DNA of 64,000 bases from Lysobacter enzymogenes (GCF_900106525.1 NZ_FNOG01000001.1:300392-364391), one strand, 5' to 3'; shown: positions 1 to 9,228, counted from the first letter of the stretch. The notes: a model not told the origin generated them from the sequence alone. Program-made: numbers and translations.

Positions 1-2
1 TC

Positions 3-668
3 GACCTCGACCGCTGGCCGGCCAACGAGACCGCGCGCTTCGGCCAGGTCAAGCTGACCATCGCCCAGTTCTTCCGCGTCAGTGGCGGCTCGACCCAGAA
101 CAAGGGCGTGGTGCCGGATCTGGCCTTCCCGGTCTCGGTGGACGCCACCGAGTACGGCGAGAGCACCTACGACAACGCGCTGCCGTGGACCAAGATCGCC
201 GCCGTGCAGCACACCAGCTACGGCAACTTCGCGCCGCTGCTGCCGAAGCTGGAGACCCTGCACAGCGCGCGCATCGCCGGCGACAAGGAATTCCAGTGGT
301 GGTCGCAGGACGTGGCGCAGTTCCGCGAAGAGCGCGCCAAGAAGTGGATCTCGCTCAACGAGGCCGACCGCCGCGCCGAGCGCGACCGCGAGGACGCCAA
401 GCGCAAGCAGCGCCAGGAAGAGCGCAAGACGCTCGGCCTGGCCCTGGACCCGCTGGCCGACGACGCCACCGACGACGGGCTGGCCTCGTCCGAGCGCGAC
501 ATCGTCAAGGACGCGGCGCGCGAGAAGCTGGCCGACAAGCGTCCGGACCCGCTGCTGCGCGAATCGGCCTCGATCCTGGCCGACGCGGTGCGCCTGCTCA
601 ACGCCGACCGCCAGCTGTCGGCGCAGGTGCTGCCGACCGCGACGCGGCCGGGGCATTGGGCCGACTGA
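3..668 (+). CDS. prc: Tail-specific protease Prc/Tsp, C-terminal part (5' end outside window)
   Basis: The gene enters the window already open, in the frame starting at base 3, and ends with TGA at 666-668, giving about 221 residues. The visible part starts inside the end of the S41 peptidase domain (RFGQVKLTIAQFFRVSGGST) and continues with NKGVVPDLAFP and then a long charged helical tail. This order matches the C-terminal end of Prc/Tsp (DUF3340-type tail). Prc is a periplasmic protease that recognises nonpolar C-termini and degrades misfolded or tagged periplasmic proteins. The catalytic Ser/Lys dyad and PDZ domain lie upstream of the window and cannot be checked. A strong terminator follows directly. 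Confidence 0.88.
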   Translation, partial: DLDRWPANETARFGQVKLTIAQFFRVSGGSTQNKGVVPDLAFPVSVDATEYGESTYDNALPWTKIAAVQHTSYGNFAPLLPKLETLHSARIAGDKEFQWWSQDVAQFREERAKKWISLNEADRRAERDREDAKRKQRQEERKTLGLALDPLADDATDDGLASSERDIVKDAAREKLADKRPDPLLRESASILADAVRLLNADRQLSAQVLPTATRPGHWAD

Positions 669-692
669 GCCTGGCTGGGTTTGCGTAGTACC

Positions 693-725
693 GAAAGCGC
701 GCCGACCTCGGCGCGCTTTCTTTTT
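693..725 (+). terminator. Rho-independent terminator after prc
   Basis: A 13-bp perfect stem (GAAAGCGCGCCGA / TCGGCGCGCTTTC) with a two-base loop at 693-720 runs straight into a T-run ending at 725. It lies 24 bp past the prc stop codon. Confidence 0.85.
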
Positions 726-752
726 GCGCGCCGCGAATGTCGGGGAAGCCCC

Positions 753-893
753 TGTAGGAGCGGCGCGAGCCGCGACCGCGATCTGCGAGTTGCGGCGCGA
801 GATTGAAGCCCCGCGGTCGCGGCTCGCGCCGCTCCTACAGTCGGATACGAAACTCGCCGGAGTTCATGTAGGAGCGGCGCAAGCCGCGACCGC
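753..893. repeat. Three copies of a 28-bp dispersed intergenic repeat
   Basis: Units lie at 753-780 (forward), 812-839 (reverse) and 867-893 (forward). The shared sequence begins TGTAGGAGCGGCG and ends GCCGCGACCGC. Units one and two form a head-to-head pair that could fold into a long hairpin. The same unit occurs three more times at 1983-2167. This looks like a REP-type element of the host genome. No transposase is nearby. Confidence 0.8.
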
Positions 894-1018
894 AGGGTTT
901 CAATCCGCGCCGCAAGCCTGGAATCCCAGTCCCCGCAAGCCAAGCCCCGCCGACAAACAAACCACCGGCGCACAAGATGCGGATAGCGACCCCGCGCTCG
1001 CAGGCCTAGTCTTGCCCC

Positions 1019-1927
1019 ATGAACGCCAAATCTCCCCTGCGCAAGTCCGGTCCCGGCCCCGCCGCTCAGGCGATCGCCGGTGTCTCGTCTCCCGTAACTT
1101 CGACCTCCGCGCCTTCGAGCGACAAGCTCGAACGCGCCCGCCAACTGCTCGACGGCGGCGAACTGTCGCTGACCGAGCTGTCGGCCGCGGTCGGCCTGAG
1201 CGCCTCGCACCTGCAGCGCCGCTTCAGCGCGCGCTTCGGCCTGAGCCCGGCCGAGTACCTGGCCCAGCGCAAGCTCGGCAGCCTGCGCAGCGCGCTGCGC
1301 GAGGGCAACGACGTCAGCGCCGCGCTGTACGACGCCGGCTACGGCTCGCCGTCGCGCGTGTACGAGGCCGGCGCGGCGAAGTTGGGCATGACCCCGGCGC
1401 GCTACCGCGCCGGCGGCGCCGGCGAGCAGATCCGCTGGAGCGTCACCCGCACCGCGTTGGGCCTGGCGCTGGTGGCGACGACCGCGCGCGGAATCTGCAT
1501 GGTCGAGCTCGGCGACGACGCGGCGGCGCTGGAGGCGCGATTGCGCGAGGAGTTCCCGCGCGCCTCGCTGGAACGGGTCGACGCCGGTCGCGACGAATTC
1601 CTCGCCCCGCGCGTGCAGGCGGTGGCCGACGCGCTCGGCGGCGGCGAGCGCGAGGTGCCGGTGGACCTGATCGGCACCGCGTTCCAGAAGAAGGTGTGGG
1701 ACGCGCTGATGAAGATTCCGCCCGGTCAGACCCGCAGCTACGAAGAGGTGGCGCGGCAGATCGGTTCGCCGCGCGGCGCGCGCGCGGTGGCGCAGGCGTG
1801 CGCGCACAATCGGGTGGCGGTGGTGGTGCCGTGCCATCGGGTGGTGCGCGGCGATGGGTCGCTGGGCGGGTATCGCTGGGGCTTGCCGCTCAAGGACAGG
1901 CTGCTGCAGCGCGAGCGGGCGGCTTGA
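1019..1927 (+). CDS. AraC-type HTH fused to methylated-DNA--protein-cysteine methyltransferase (Ada-like, lacking the Ada zinc domain)
   Basis: The protein has 302 residues. Residues about 30-130 form an AraC-type helix-turn-helix domain (LTELSAAVGLSASHLQRRF, then ALYDAGYGSPSRVYE). The C-terminal half is an O6-methylguanine-DNA methyltransferase with the acceptor-cysteine motif VVPCHRVV and the preceding AFQKKVWDAL and SYEEVARQIGSPRGARAVA elements. Such proteins remove methyl groups from O6-methylguanine by suicide transfer to Cys. The N-terminal Ada domain that repairs methylphosphotriesters and switches Ada into an activator is absent. The protein may therefore bind DNA through the HTH, but methylation-triggered activation would have to work differently. 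It is flanked on both sides by repeat clusters and stands alone, without alkA or alkB. Confidence 0.88.
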   Translation: MNAKSPLRKSGPGPAAQAIAGVSSPVTSTSAPSSDKLERARQLLDGGELSLTELSAAVGLSASHLQRRFSARFGLSPAEYLAQRKLGSLRSALREGNDVSAALYDAGYGSPSRVYEAGAAKLGMTPARYRAGGAGEQIRWSVTRTALGLALVATTARGICMVELGDDAAALEARLREEFPRASLERVDAGRDEFLAPRVQAVADALGGGEREVPVDLIGTAFQKKVWDALMKIPPGQTRSYEEVARQIGSPRGARAVAQACAHNRVAVVVPCHRVVRGDGSLGGYRWGLPLKDRLLQRERAA

Positions 1928-1982
1928 GGGGAGGTTATGCGCTGGGCTGCGGCTTCGGGCTTGCGGTGCGAGTTTGAAAGGG

Positions 1983-2167
1983 CGCGGTCGCGGCTTGCGC
2001 CGCTCCTACAGGGGGGGCGGCGTAGCTCGCGCTTGGGCTGCATCTTGTGGCCCGATGAGGCGGACGCGCCCGAAGCCCCTGTAGGAGCGGCGCGAGCCGC
2101 GACCGCGGACTCGGGGCTCGCGGCGCAAACTGGAAGCAACGCGGTCGCGGTTTGCGCCGCTCCTACA
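1983..2167. repeat. Second cluster of the 28-bp dispersed repeat (three copies)
   Basis: Units lie at 1983-2010 (reverse), 2080-2107 (forward) and 2140-2167 (reverse), in the gap between the ada-like gene and the convergent lrp-like gene. The last two are head-to-head and could form a long hairpin, possibly acting as a bidirectional terminator between the convergent genes. Confidence 0.8.
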
Positions 2168-2228
2168 GGGAGATACCCGGCCTGCGCGGCAGAGGCTTGT
2201 CGCGGCACGGCGCGACAAGGTCCAGGGC

Positions 2229-2735
2229 TCAGGCGCCGCGGCGTTTGCGCGCGGCGCGCGGGGCGTCGCGGGTCGGCAGCTCCAGGCCGTGCTTGACCAC
2301 GTCGAACACCAGATGGGTGTCGTAGCGCTTGACGTTGCCTTCGTCGAGGAACAGGCGGTCCACCACCTGGCGGCAGTGGGCGACGCCGGTGGTGGCCAGG
2401 ATCACCAGGTAATCCCATTCCCCGGCCAGGGTGTAGCACTGCTGCACCTCCGGCGCGGCGCGCACGCGGGCGTGGAAGGAGGCATTGCCTTCGGCCGATT
2501 CGCGCTCCATCGTTACCCACACCGCGGCCAGGGTGCTGCCCAGGGCCATCGGGTCGAGCACCGCGACCTGGCGCATCAGGCCGTCCTGGCGATAGCGGGT
2601 CATGCGCCGCTGTACCGCGCTCGGCGACAGGCCGACGGCGTCGCCGAGTTCGCTCAGGGTGGCGGAGGCATCGTGTTGCAACAGTTCGAGCAGCTTGTGA
2701 TCGAACTCGTCCAGGACCAGGGGGGCAGCGTTCAT
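2229..2735 (-). CDS. Lrp/AsnC-family transcriptional regulator
   Basis: The 168-residue protein has the family's usual length. The N-terminal winged HTH is clear (LDEFDHKLLELLQHDASATLSELGDAVGLSPSAVQRRM, residues about 8-45), followed by the ligand-binding RAM domain with CYTLAGEWDYLVILATT. Lrp/AsnC proteins are DNA-binding octamers or dimers that respond to amino acids. A short dyad (GCAA-N5-TTGC, 2736-2748) lies at the start codon and could be an autoregulatory site, but this is only suggestive. The gene diverges from the GNAT acetyltransferase gene, whose promoter must lie in the shared 79-bp gap, so it may control that gene too. Confidence 0.9.
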   Translation of the reverse strand: MNAAPLVLDEFDHKLLELLQHDASATLSELGDAVGLSPSAVQRRMTRYRQDGLMRQVAVLDPMALGSTLAAVWVTMERESAEGNASFHARVRAAPEVQQCYTLAGEWDYLVILATTGVAHCRQVVDRLFLDEGNVKRYDTHLVFDVVKHGLELPTRDAPRAARKRRGA

Positions 2736-2814
2736 GCAAGATTTTTGCGTCCGCGCGGATAAATATTCAACCGCAATTTGACTGACATCGATACGCTATT
2801 CCTGCGCCGGGGTC

Positions 2815-3387
2815 ATGAAGAATTTTTATGTGCCGGCGTATTCCCCCGACCCTTCAAGAACGGACGCCCCCGGGATGTCCCGGTACGTGACGCAAGCCGC
2901 TGTACCCGAGCAGATCGGCGAGATCCTGACGCTGATCCGCGAACACGGGCCCAATCCCTGGAACTACCTGCCCGAGCGGGAGCTGACGGCGCACCTGGCC
3001 GGGATCGGTCGTGGCCGCACCCAGGCGCTGGTCGCGCTGGCCGGTAACGAAATCGTGGCGGTAGTCACGTTCGAACCCAGCGACGCTTTCCATCGCTACC
3101 AACCGGCCGGGCGCGAGATCGCCTGGCAGGGGCATGTCGGCGAGGCGGTGGTGCATCGCGGCCATCGCGGCCACGGGCTGGGTTCGCAGTTGCTGGCGCA
3201 GGCGGTGGAGCGCATGCGCGCGATGGGCCTGCGCGAGATCTACATCGAGCGCCACGAGGACAACGAAGGCTCGGCCGGGATGATGCGCAAGGCCGGCTTC
3301 GAGGTCATCGACGTCTACGACGACCCGCGCCGGCGCGTGGCCGGCAGCGGCCGCACCAGCGTCTCGCGCTGGCTCGCCGGCGACTGA
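2815..3387 (+). CDS. GNAT-family N-acetyltransferase
   Basis: The protein has 190 residues from the first ATG. An internal Met at 2875 (MSRYVTQ) is an equally possible start, because neither has a good ribosome-binding site. Acetyl-CoA-binding motif A is visible as VVHRGHRGHGLGSQLLAQAVERM, followed by the beta-bulge IYIERHEDNEGSAGMMRKAGF typical of GNAT enzymes. The substrate cannot be read from the sequence. The gene is divergent from the Lrp/AsnC regulator, an arrangement often seen when a regulator controls its neighbour. Confidence 0.8.
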   Translation: MKNFYVPAYSPDPSRTDAPGMSRYVTQAAVPEQIGEILTLIREHGPNPWNYLPERELTAHLAGIGRGRTQALVALAGNEIVAVVTFEPSDAFHRYQPAGREIAWQGHVGEAVVHRGHRGHGLGSQLLAQAVERMRAMGLREIYIERHEDNEGSAGMMRKAGFEVIDVYDDPRRRVAGSGRTSVSRWLAGD

Positions 3388-3693
3388 GCCGGCGCGGCGG
3401 CGCGAAGCCGCAGGGGACAGGCGCGCACGAAGCGCGTCCATGGCGGGCCGCGCGCCCGCGACGCACGGATGCGAACGCGCGAGGGCGCACGGCCTTGAGC
3501 CGCGCGGACTCAAGCGTTGCTACAGGCTGACTCAAGTTTTTCTCGCTCCCGCGCGGCCCTCGGGCGGGTCAAGCTATCGCGTTTTTCCCCTTCGCTTTGC
3601 GCGCCGGTTTTTTCGCCGTTCTTTTCTCGCCTGCCGGCGCCGCCTGCGGCCGGCGTTTCCCCCGCCACCGCTGTTCCCCGCGAGTACTTGCCC
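3388..3693. other. Intergenic region without a gene
   Basis: About 306 bp separate the acetyltransferase from the yedA-like gene. It contains pyrimidine-rich stretches (several T5-T6 runs around 3537-3620) but no ORF with sensible composition. I see no clear terminator or promoter. Confidence 0.5.
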
Positions 3694-4659
3694 ATGGGCG
3701 CCGCCGTTTCTTCCGATCACCGCGCTCCGGGCCCGCTGGCCGTCGGCTTCGCCCTGGCCTCCGTCTACGTGCTGTGGGGCTCGACTTACCTCGGCATCCG
3801 CTTCGCCCTGGAGAGCTACCCGCCGTTCCTGCTCGGCGCGGCGCGCATGTTCCTGGCCGGCGCGATCATGTACGTGGTGCTGCGCTGGCGCGGCGCGGCG
3901 GCGCCGACGCGCAAGCAGTGGCGCACGCTGTGGGTGCTGTCGATCTTCATGGTGCTGCTGTCCAACGGCCTGGTGAACCTGGCCGAGACCCAGGTCGATT
4001 CGGGCCTGGCGGCGATCGCGGTGGCGTCGATGCCGCTGTTCGCCGGGGTGTTCGCGATGATGCGCGGGCGGCATCCGGCCAAGATCGAGTGGGTCGGCTT
4101 GGCGGTGGGCTTCGCCGGCGTGGTGTGGCTCAACGCCGGCGGCAAGCTGTCGGCGTCCACGCTCGGGCTGGTGTGTTTGATCGTCGCGCCGATCGCCTGG
4201 GCCTGGGGCTCGATCTGGAGCCGCGACCTCGACCTGCCGTCGCCGTTCATGGCCGCCAGCGCGCAGATGCTGACCGGCAGCGCGTGGATGCTCGGCGCGG
4301 CCGCGGTCAGCGGCGAGCGCATCCACGAGTGGCCGACCTTCAGCGCCACCGCGGCGCTGCTGTACCTGGTCGTGGCCGGCTCGATCTTCGGCTTCACCGC
4401 CTACATCTGGCTGCTGCACCACGTGCGGCCGGCGCTGGCGACCAGCTACGCCTACGTCAATCCGCCAATCGCGGTACTGTTCGGCGCGCTGCTGGCGGGC
4501 GAACGTTTCACCTCCCACGACCTGGGCGCGATGGCGGTGATCCTGGTCGGCGTGGTCATCATCACCCTGGCCAAGGCGCGCGCGGGCAAGACCGCCGTCG
4601 TCGCGGCCGCGCCCGCGCCGGCCGCCGCCGCCGCGGGCGAACTGGAGAAGTCGACATGA
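3694..4659 (+). CDS. yedA: EamA-family drug/metabolite exporter, YedA-like
   Basis: The protein is 321 residues from the ATG at 3694. An upstream in-frame ATG exists, but the intervening sequence is not membrane-like. It has about ten transmembrane segments in two EamA repeats, starting GFALASVYVLWGSTYLGIRFALESYPPF. LAETQVDSGLAAIAVASMPLF and RPALATSYAYVNPPIAVLFG match the YedA/RhaT-like subgroup closely. It is an inner-membrane transporter of unknown substrate. The C-terminal tail is an Ala/Pro-rich extension. It overlaps rarD by four bases, implying translational coupling of two related transporters. Confidence 0.85.
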   Translation: MGAAVSSDHRAPGPLAVGFALASVYVLWGSTYLGIRFALESYPPFLLGAARMFLAGAIMYVVLRWRGAAAPTRKQWRTLWVLSIFMVLLSNGLVNLAETQVDSGLAAIAVASMPLFAGVFAMMRGRHPAKIEWVGLAVGFAGVVWLNAGGKLSASTLGLVCLIVAPIAWAWGSIWSRDLDLPSPFMAASAQMLTGSAWMLGAAAVSGERIHEWPTFSATAALLYLVVAGSIFGFTAYIWLLHHVRPALATSYAYVNPPIAVLFGALLAGERFTSHDLGAMAVILVGVVIITLAKARAGKTAVVAAAPAPAAAAAGELEKST

Positions 4660-5564
4660 ATACCGGCACCGACCGCCGCGGGTTGTGGATCGCGGTCGCG
4701 TCCTTCGTGCTGTGGGGGCTGATGCCGCTGTACTGGCATCTGCTCAACTCGGTGCCCTCGCTGATGATCGTGGCCCACCGCATCGTCTGGAGCACCTTGC
4801 TGGTGACCGCGTGGCTGTGCTGGAAGAACGGCCGCCACTGGCTGCGCGAGGTGCTGCGCGAGCCGCGCAAGGCCGGCATGCTCGCGGTCAGCGGCTGTCT
4901 GATCGCGTTCAACTGGGGGCTGTACATCTGGGCGGTCAACGCCGGCCACGTGATCGAAACCAGCCTGGGCTATTTCATCGGCCCGCTGGTCAGCGTGATG
5001 CTCGGCGTGCTGTTCCTCGGCGAGCGCCTGCGCGCGGTGCAATGGGTGTCGGTGGCGCTGGCCTTCGCCGGCGTGGTCTGGCTGACCGTGCAGTACGGGC
5101 GTCCGCCGCTGATCGCGCTGGGGCTGGCGATCTCGTTCGCGGTGTACGGGCTGGTGCGCAAGCTGGTCGCGGTGGAGGCGGTGACCGGGCTGGGCGTGGA
5201 GAACGTCTACTTGTTCCCGGCCGCGCTGGCGCTGATGGTCTGGGGCGAAACCCAGGGCATGGGCGGTTTCCTCGGCGGCTGGGGCCTGGGCATCGACGCG
5301 TTGTTGGTGATCGCCGGCGCGCTGACCGCGCTGCCGCTGATCGGCTTCGCCTACGCGGTGCGGCGGGTGTCGCTGACCGCGATCGGTTTGCTGCAGTACG
5401 TCGCGCCGACCCTGCAGTTCCTGATCGGCTGGCTGGTGCTGCGCGAGGCCTTCGACGGCCTGCGCGCGATCGGCTTCGCGCTGATCTGGGCGGGGCTGGC
5501 GGTGTTCGCCAGCGAGGGCGTGCTGCGCTCGCGCAGGTTGGCAGCGGCGGCTCAGGCGGCCTGA
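4656..5564 (+). CDS. rarD: EamA-family permease RarD
   Basis: The protein has 302 residues, the normal RarD length. The family signature appears at the start (GLWIAVASFVLWGLMPLYWHLLNSVPSLMIVAHRIVWS, residues 9-46), followed by FNWGLYIWAVNAGHVIETSLGYFIGPLVSVMLG and the late LLQYVAPTLQFLIGW. About ten membrane spans are visible. RarD is often listed as chloramphenicol-sensitive protein, but its physiological substrate is unsettled. The ATG lies inside the yedA stop codon (ATGA overlap). Confidence 0.9.
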   Translation: MNTGTDRRGLWIAVASFVLWGLMPLYWHLLNSVPSLMIVAHRIVWSTLLVTAWLCWKNGRHWLREVLREPRKAGMLAVSGCLIAFNWGLYIWAVNAGHVIETSLGYFIGPLVSVMLGVLFLGERLRAVQWVSVALAFAGVVWLTVQYGRPPLIALGLAISFAVYGLVRKLVAVEAVTGLGVENVYLFPAALALMVWGETQGMGGFLGGWGLGIDALLVIAGALTALPLIGFAYAVRRVSLTAIGLLQYVAPTLQFLIGWLVLREAFDGLRAIGFALIWAGLAVFASEGVLRSRRLAAAAQAA

Positions 5565-5565
5565 G

Positions 5566-6561
5566 TCAGGCGAGCAGGCGCTCGATCAGCAGGTGCAGCG
5601 CGATGTAGCCCAGCGCCGTCGCTGGTATGACCAGACTGCGCCACAAGAACATCGATTCGATCCGGCGCTGTTCGCGCCGGTGATGGCGCAGTTGCCGGCG
5701 CACCATCGGCAGCAGCGGATCCTCGCGCCACGGCGCATCGGCGGCGGGTAGCGGCTGCGGTGCGGGAGCGGCCAGCAGTTCGTCGATTTCGGCTGTCTCC
5801 ATGCGCGGATGCCAGCCTTCGACGAACGGCGTTCCCGCGCGGCGGCGCAGGGTCGTCGCGGCGACGTAGGCGGCTTCCACCGGAATGCCGTACACATCCA
5901 GTGGCAGCAGCAACGGTGCGTAACGCTGGCCGGGCGCGTCCAAACCGCTGATTCGGCGCAGCCATGCCGGCGCGCGCGCGGCATAGCGGCCGGGATCGCG
6001 CAACAACAGCTGCAGGCCTTCGCAGTCCACGCTCGACAGCTGCGCACGGTAACGGCGCAGGCCGACCACATCGGCCCAGACGATCAGGCCGAAGTCGGGC
6101 GAATGCACGCCGGCCGCATCGATGCGCAGCTCGCGCCGGTGCATGCGCGTACGCCAGCGCCATACCGAGCCGGTCGCGCCCAGGGCAGCGAGCGCGGCGG
6201 CCAGCAGCGCCGGGATGATGCGGCCCTGGGACGCCTGAGCCCACGCCAGCCACCCGCACGCGACGGCCGCTGCGACGAACACAGCGATCGTCCATCCGGG
6301 ATCGCCGCCGACGCCGCGCACGCCGCCGTCGCGCAGCGCATCGCGCACTTGCGCGTGGGTCTGCGCGGGCGGGTCGGCATCGATGCGCCAGGCTGCGATC
6401 GCGCAGGCCGCGGCAGCGGCGGCGCCTGCCAGCAACAGGCCCAGGCCCAGCCAGGGCGACGATATGCCGGGCCCGGGGGTTTCGAGCGCGAGGATCATCG
6501 TCGACATCCCCAGCACGGTCGCGGCCAGGGTGTAGCAGCGCTTGCGGACAATGGCGTTCAT
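5566..6561 (-). CDS. Hypothetical membrane protein
   Basis: The protein has 331 residues from the ATG at 6561, preceded by a good AAGGA site. An in-frame GTG 15 bp further out lacks one. There are hydrophobic segments near the N-terminus (YTLAATVLGMSTMILAL, LGLGLLLAGAAAAAACAIAAW) and about residues 90-135, and one more at the extreme C-terminus (SLVIPATALGYIALHLLIERLL). The central part is soluble with a possible PH-like stretch (ELRIDAAGVHSPDFGLIVWADVVGLRR). I do not recognise the family. It is convergent with rarD with no gap and has no obvious functional partner. Confidence 0.7.
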   Translation of the reverse strand: MNAIVRKRCYTLAATVLGMSTMILALETPGPGISSPWLGLGLLLAGAAAAAACAIAAWRIDADPPAQTHAQVRDALRDGGVRGVGGDPGWTIAVFVAAAVACGWLAWAQASQGRIIPALLAAALAALGATGSVWRWRTRMHRRELRIDAAGVHSPDFGLIVWADVVGLRRYRAQLSSVDCEGLQLLLRDPGRYAARAPAWLRRISGLDAPGQRYAPLLLPLDVYGIPVEAAYVAATTLRRRAGTPFVEGWHPRMETAEIDELLAAPAPQPLPAADAPWREDPLLPMVRRQLRHHRREQRRIESMFLWRSLVIPATALGYIALHLLIERLLA

Positions 6562-6652
6562 CCGATCCTTGGACACGATGGCGTCATCGAAGCCTAGCGC
6601 GCAGCGGGCTGAGGCTGCCAGCGATCCCGGCGGGCGCCGCGTCGCCGCAACG

Positions 6653-6680
6653 AAAGAGCCCCCTTCGAGGAAGGGGGCTC
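6653..6680 (-). terminator. Terminator of the efflux operon
   Basis: A 10-bp perfect stem (GAGCCCCCTT / AAGGGGGCTC, 6656-6680) is followed by TTT when read on the minus strand. It lies 43 bp beyond the stop codon of the last permease gene. Confidence 0.65.
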
Positions 6681-6723
6681 CGGGATCGCACCGACATTCG
6701 GCGCCGCGGCTCGGCGCCTGCGC

Positions 6724-8049
6724 TTACAACGCCCGCAGCGCCGCCGTCACCGGCAACGTCGCCGCGCGCAGCGCCGGGAACAGGCCGCCGACGAAGCCGA
6801 TCGCCAGCGCCCACTTCAATCCGCTCCACAGCAAGGCGCCGGTGACGCGGAAGTCGAAGGTCAGCTGGCCGACGCCGCCGGCGATGGTGGACGCGGTGTA
6901 GCCGTTGAAGATCGCCCACGCCAGCAAGCCGCCGATCAATCCGCCGACCAAGGCCAGCAGCATCGTCTCCAGCATCACCGCCACCACCACCGGCAGGCCG
7001 CGGAAGCCGATCGCGCGCAGGGTCGCGATCTCGCGCGCGCGGGTGGCGACGGTGGCGAACATGGTGTTGAGCGCGCCGAACACCGCGCCGATGGCCATGA
7101 TCGAGCCGACCACGATGCCGATGACGCGGATCACCGTGGTCATGGTCTCGGACTGCTTGGCGAAGTACTCGGCGGTGGTGGTCACATCGACCTGCAGGCG
7201 CGGGTCGCCGGCCAGCGCGGCCTTGAAGCTCTTGAACTCCTTGGCCGAGGTCAGCTTGGCCACCACCGCGTTGCGCGAGGCGCCGCGGCGGTAGGTCGCC
7301 GCGACCATCTCGGCGTCGGCCCACACTTCCGAATCCATCGCGTCGCCGGACTTGAACACGCCGACCACGGTCCACTGCTCGCTGCCCAGGCGGATCTGCT
7401 TGCCGACCTCCAGGCCGGCGAACTGGCGCTGCGCGCCGCTGCCGACGACGACTTCGCGCTTGCCGGTTTCGAACTTGCGGCCCTGCACGATCTTGACCTG
7501 CGGCCGCACCAGCCAGGCGCGGTCGCCGACGCCGCGCAACTGCACGCTGCCGTCCACGTCGGGCGCCATGCCCTTGACCGGCAGGTTGGCCGCGACCACG
7601 GTCTCCGGCGAAGCCAGCGGGCGGCCGTCGGGGCCGCGGGCGATGCCGGGCACCTGTTCGATCACGTTGATGCTGGCCAGGTCCAGGGTCGACATCACTT
7701 CCGCCGCCGAGGCGCCGCGCAGCACCAGCACGCTGTCGTCGCTGCCGGTGCGCGAGAGCGTCTGGCGGTAGCCTTCGGCCATCGACAGCATCGCCACCAG
7801 TACCGCGACCACGCCGGCGATGCCGATCACCACCACCGACGAGGAACCCAGCCGCTGGCGCAGCGTGCTGATGCCGACGCCGGCGACCGAGGCGGCCTGC
7901 TGGCCGCTGCGGGTCAGCAGCATCCACAGCGCGACCGCGGCGGCCAAGGCCAGCAGCACCGGCCACGGCGCGATCGCCCACAGCGCCAGTCCGGCGATCA
8001 GCGCGAGCGCGGTGAGCAGGCCGCGGCCCCATTTAACGAGCTTGTTCAT
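6724..8049 (-). CDS. MacB/FtsX-type ABC transporter permease (second of two)
   Basis: The protein has 441 residues. Two hydrophobic segments lie at the N-terminus (LLTALALIAGLALWAIAPWPVLLALAAAVALWML), then a further span about residue 70 (SVVVIGIAGVVAVLVAMLSM). A large periplasmic domain follows, and three C-terminal spans carry the FtsX signature (FATVATRAREIATLRAIGFRGLPVVVAVMLETMLLALVGG). It is the last gene of a four-gene minus-strand operon: adaptor, ATPase, permease, permease. Together these resemble MacAB, with the permease work shared between two half-size proteins. The extra N-terminal spans before the canonical first helix are unusual for the family. The substrate is unknown. Confidence 0.85.
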   Translation of the reverse strand: MNKLVKWGRGLLTALALIAGLALWAIAPWPVLLALAAAVALWMLLTRSGQQAASVAGVGISTLRQRLGSSSVVVIGIAGVVAVLVAMLSMAEGYRQTLSRTGSDDSVLVLRGASAAEVMSTLDLASINVIEQVPGIARGPDGRPLASPETVVAANLPVKGMAPDVDGSVQLRGVGDRAWLVRPQVKIVQGRKFETGKREVVVGSGAQRQFAGLEVGKQIRLGSEQWTVVGVFKSGDAMDSEVWADAEMVAATYRRGASRNAVVAKLTSAKEFKSFKAALAGDPRLQVDVTTTAEYFAKQSETMTTVIRVIGIVVGSIMAIGAVFGALNTMFATVATRAREIATLRAIGFRGLPVVVAVMLETMLLALVGGLIGGLLAWAIFNGYTASTIAGGVGQLTFDFRVTGALLWSGLKWALAIGFVGGLFPALRAATLPVTAALRAL

Positions 8050-8061
8050 GTGCAGTCTCCG

Positions 8062-9228
8062 TTAGCGCCCGGACAGGGCGTCGACGATGTTCAGGCGCAT
8101 CGCCCGGATCGCCGGCAGCGCGCCGACCACCAGGCCGATGGCGACCATCAGCCCGAGCGCCATCGCCCAACTGCTGCCGCTGATCGGCGGCACGTTGATC
8201 GCGCCGCGGCTAGCGGCGCTGACGATGGGGCCGAGCACGCGCGCCAGGCCCACGCCGATCACGCCGCCGATCAACAGCAGCAGCACCGATTCGGCCAGCA
8301 CCAGCATCAGCACGCTGCGGTCGGGGAAGCCGATGGTCTTGAGCACCGCCAGTTCCGAGGTGCGTTCGCGCACCGCCTGGGCCATGGTGTTGCCGGTCAG
8401 CAGCACCAGGGTGAAGAACACCGCGCCCATGATCGAGCCGACGATCAGGCCGATGTCGGCCATCTGCTTCATCCAGTTGGCCGCCGAGGCCGCTTCGGTC
8501 TGGGTCTTGCTCTCGTGGTCGGAGTTGGCCGAGATCGCGTCGATCGCCTTGGCCACGCGGTCGGCCTGGTTCACATCGCTCACCTCGGTGATGTACCAGC
8601 CGACCTGGCCGCGGTTGTACGGGTTGGAATCGTCGAAGTACTTCCAGTGCAGCAGCACCATCTGGTCGTACCAGCCGCCGGTCTTCTTGTCGGCCGCTTC
8701 GATCACGCCGACGATGTCGAAGCTCCAGTTCTTGCTGCCGTCGCTGGTGGGGAAGATGGTCGACTGCAGCGGCAGCTTCTGCCCGACCTTCCAGCCGAAG
8801 CGCTGCATCAGCTGCGCGCCGACCAGCACGCCGGTGCGGGTGTTGTCGAAGGCCTTGCGCTGGGCTTTGTCGACCTGGATTTCCGGATACAGGTCGAGAT
8901 AGTTCGGCGCCACCGCGAAGCTGAAGATCTGGTTGTGCGGATCCTGGTACGCGCCGCCGAACCAGTTGGCGTAGGACACCTGCTTCACGCCCGCCACCTG
9001 GCCGATGCGGTCGTTGAGCGACATCGGCAGCGGCTGGATGAACGACAGCCGCGAACCGGTCTGCAGGCGTTTGACGCCGTTGGCGCTGTTGCCGGCCTGG
9101 TCGAAGCTCTCGCGCACGCCGTCGAGCAGGCCGAACAGCAAGAACGCGGCGACGATGGACAGCAGGGTCAGCGCCGTGCGGGTCTTGCGCCGCATCAGCT
9201 CCGCCCAGATGAGATGGAAATATTTCAT
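8062..9228 (-). CDS. MacB/FtsX-type ABC transporter permease (first of two)
   Basis: The protein has 388 residues. The canonical topology is present: one N-terminal span ([24 protein letters not shown]), a periplasmic domain of about 220 residues, and three C-terminal spans with [29 protein letters not shown], the coupling segment of FtsX permeases. It lies 13 bp downstream of the ATPase gene and 12 bp upstream of the second permease. It probably forms a heterodimer with that protein on a MacB-like ATPase dimer. Confidence 0.88.
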   Translation of the reverse strand: MKYFHLIWAELMRRKTRTALTLLSIVAAFLLFGLLDGVRESFDQAGNSANGVKRLQTGSRLSFIQPLPMSLNDRIGQVAGVKQVSYANWFGGAYQDPHNQIFSFAVAPNYLDLYPEIQVDKAQRKAFDNTRTGVLVGAQLMQRFGWKVGQKLPLQSTIFPTSDGSKNWSFDIVGVIEAADKKTGGWYDQMVLLHWKYFDDSNPYNRGQVGWYITEVSDVNQADRVAKAIDAISANSDHESKTQTEAASAANWMKQMADIGLIVGSIMGAVFFTLVLLTGNTMAQAVRERTSELAVLKTIGFPDRSVLMLVLAESVLLLLIGGVIGVGLARVLGPIVSAASRGAINVPPISGSSWAMALGLMVAIGLVVGALPAIRAMRLNIVDALSGR

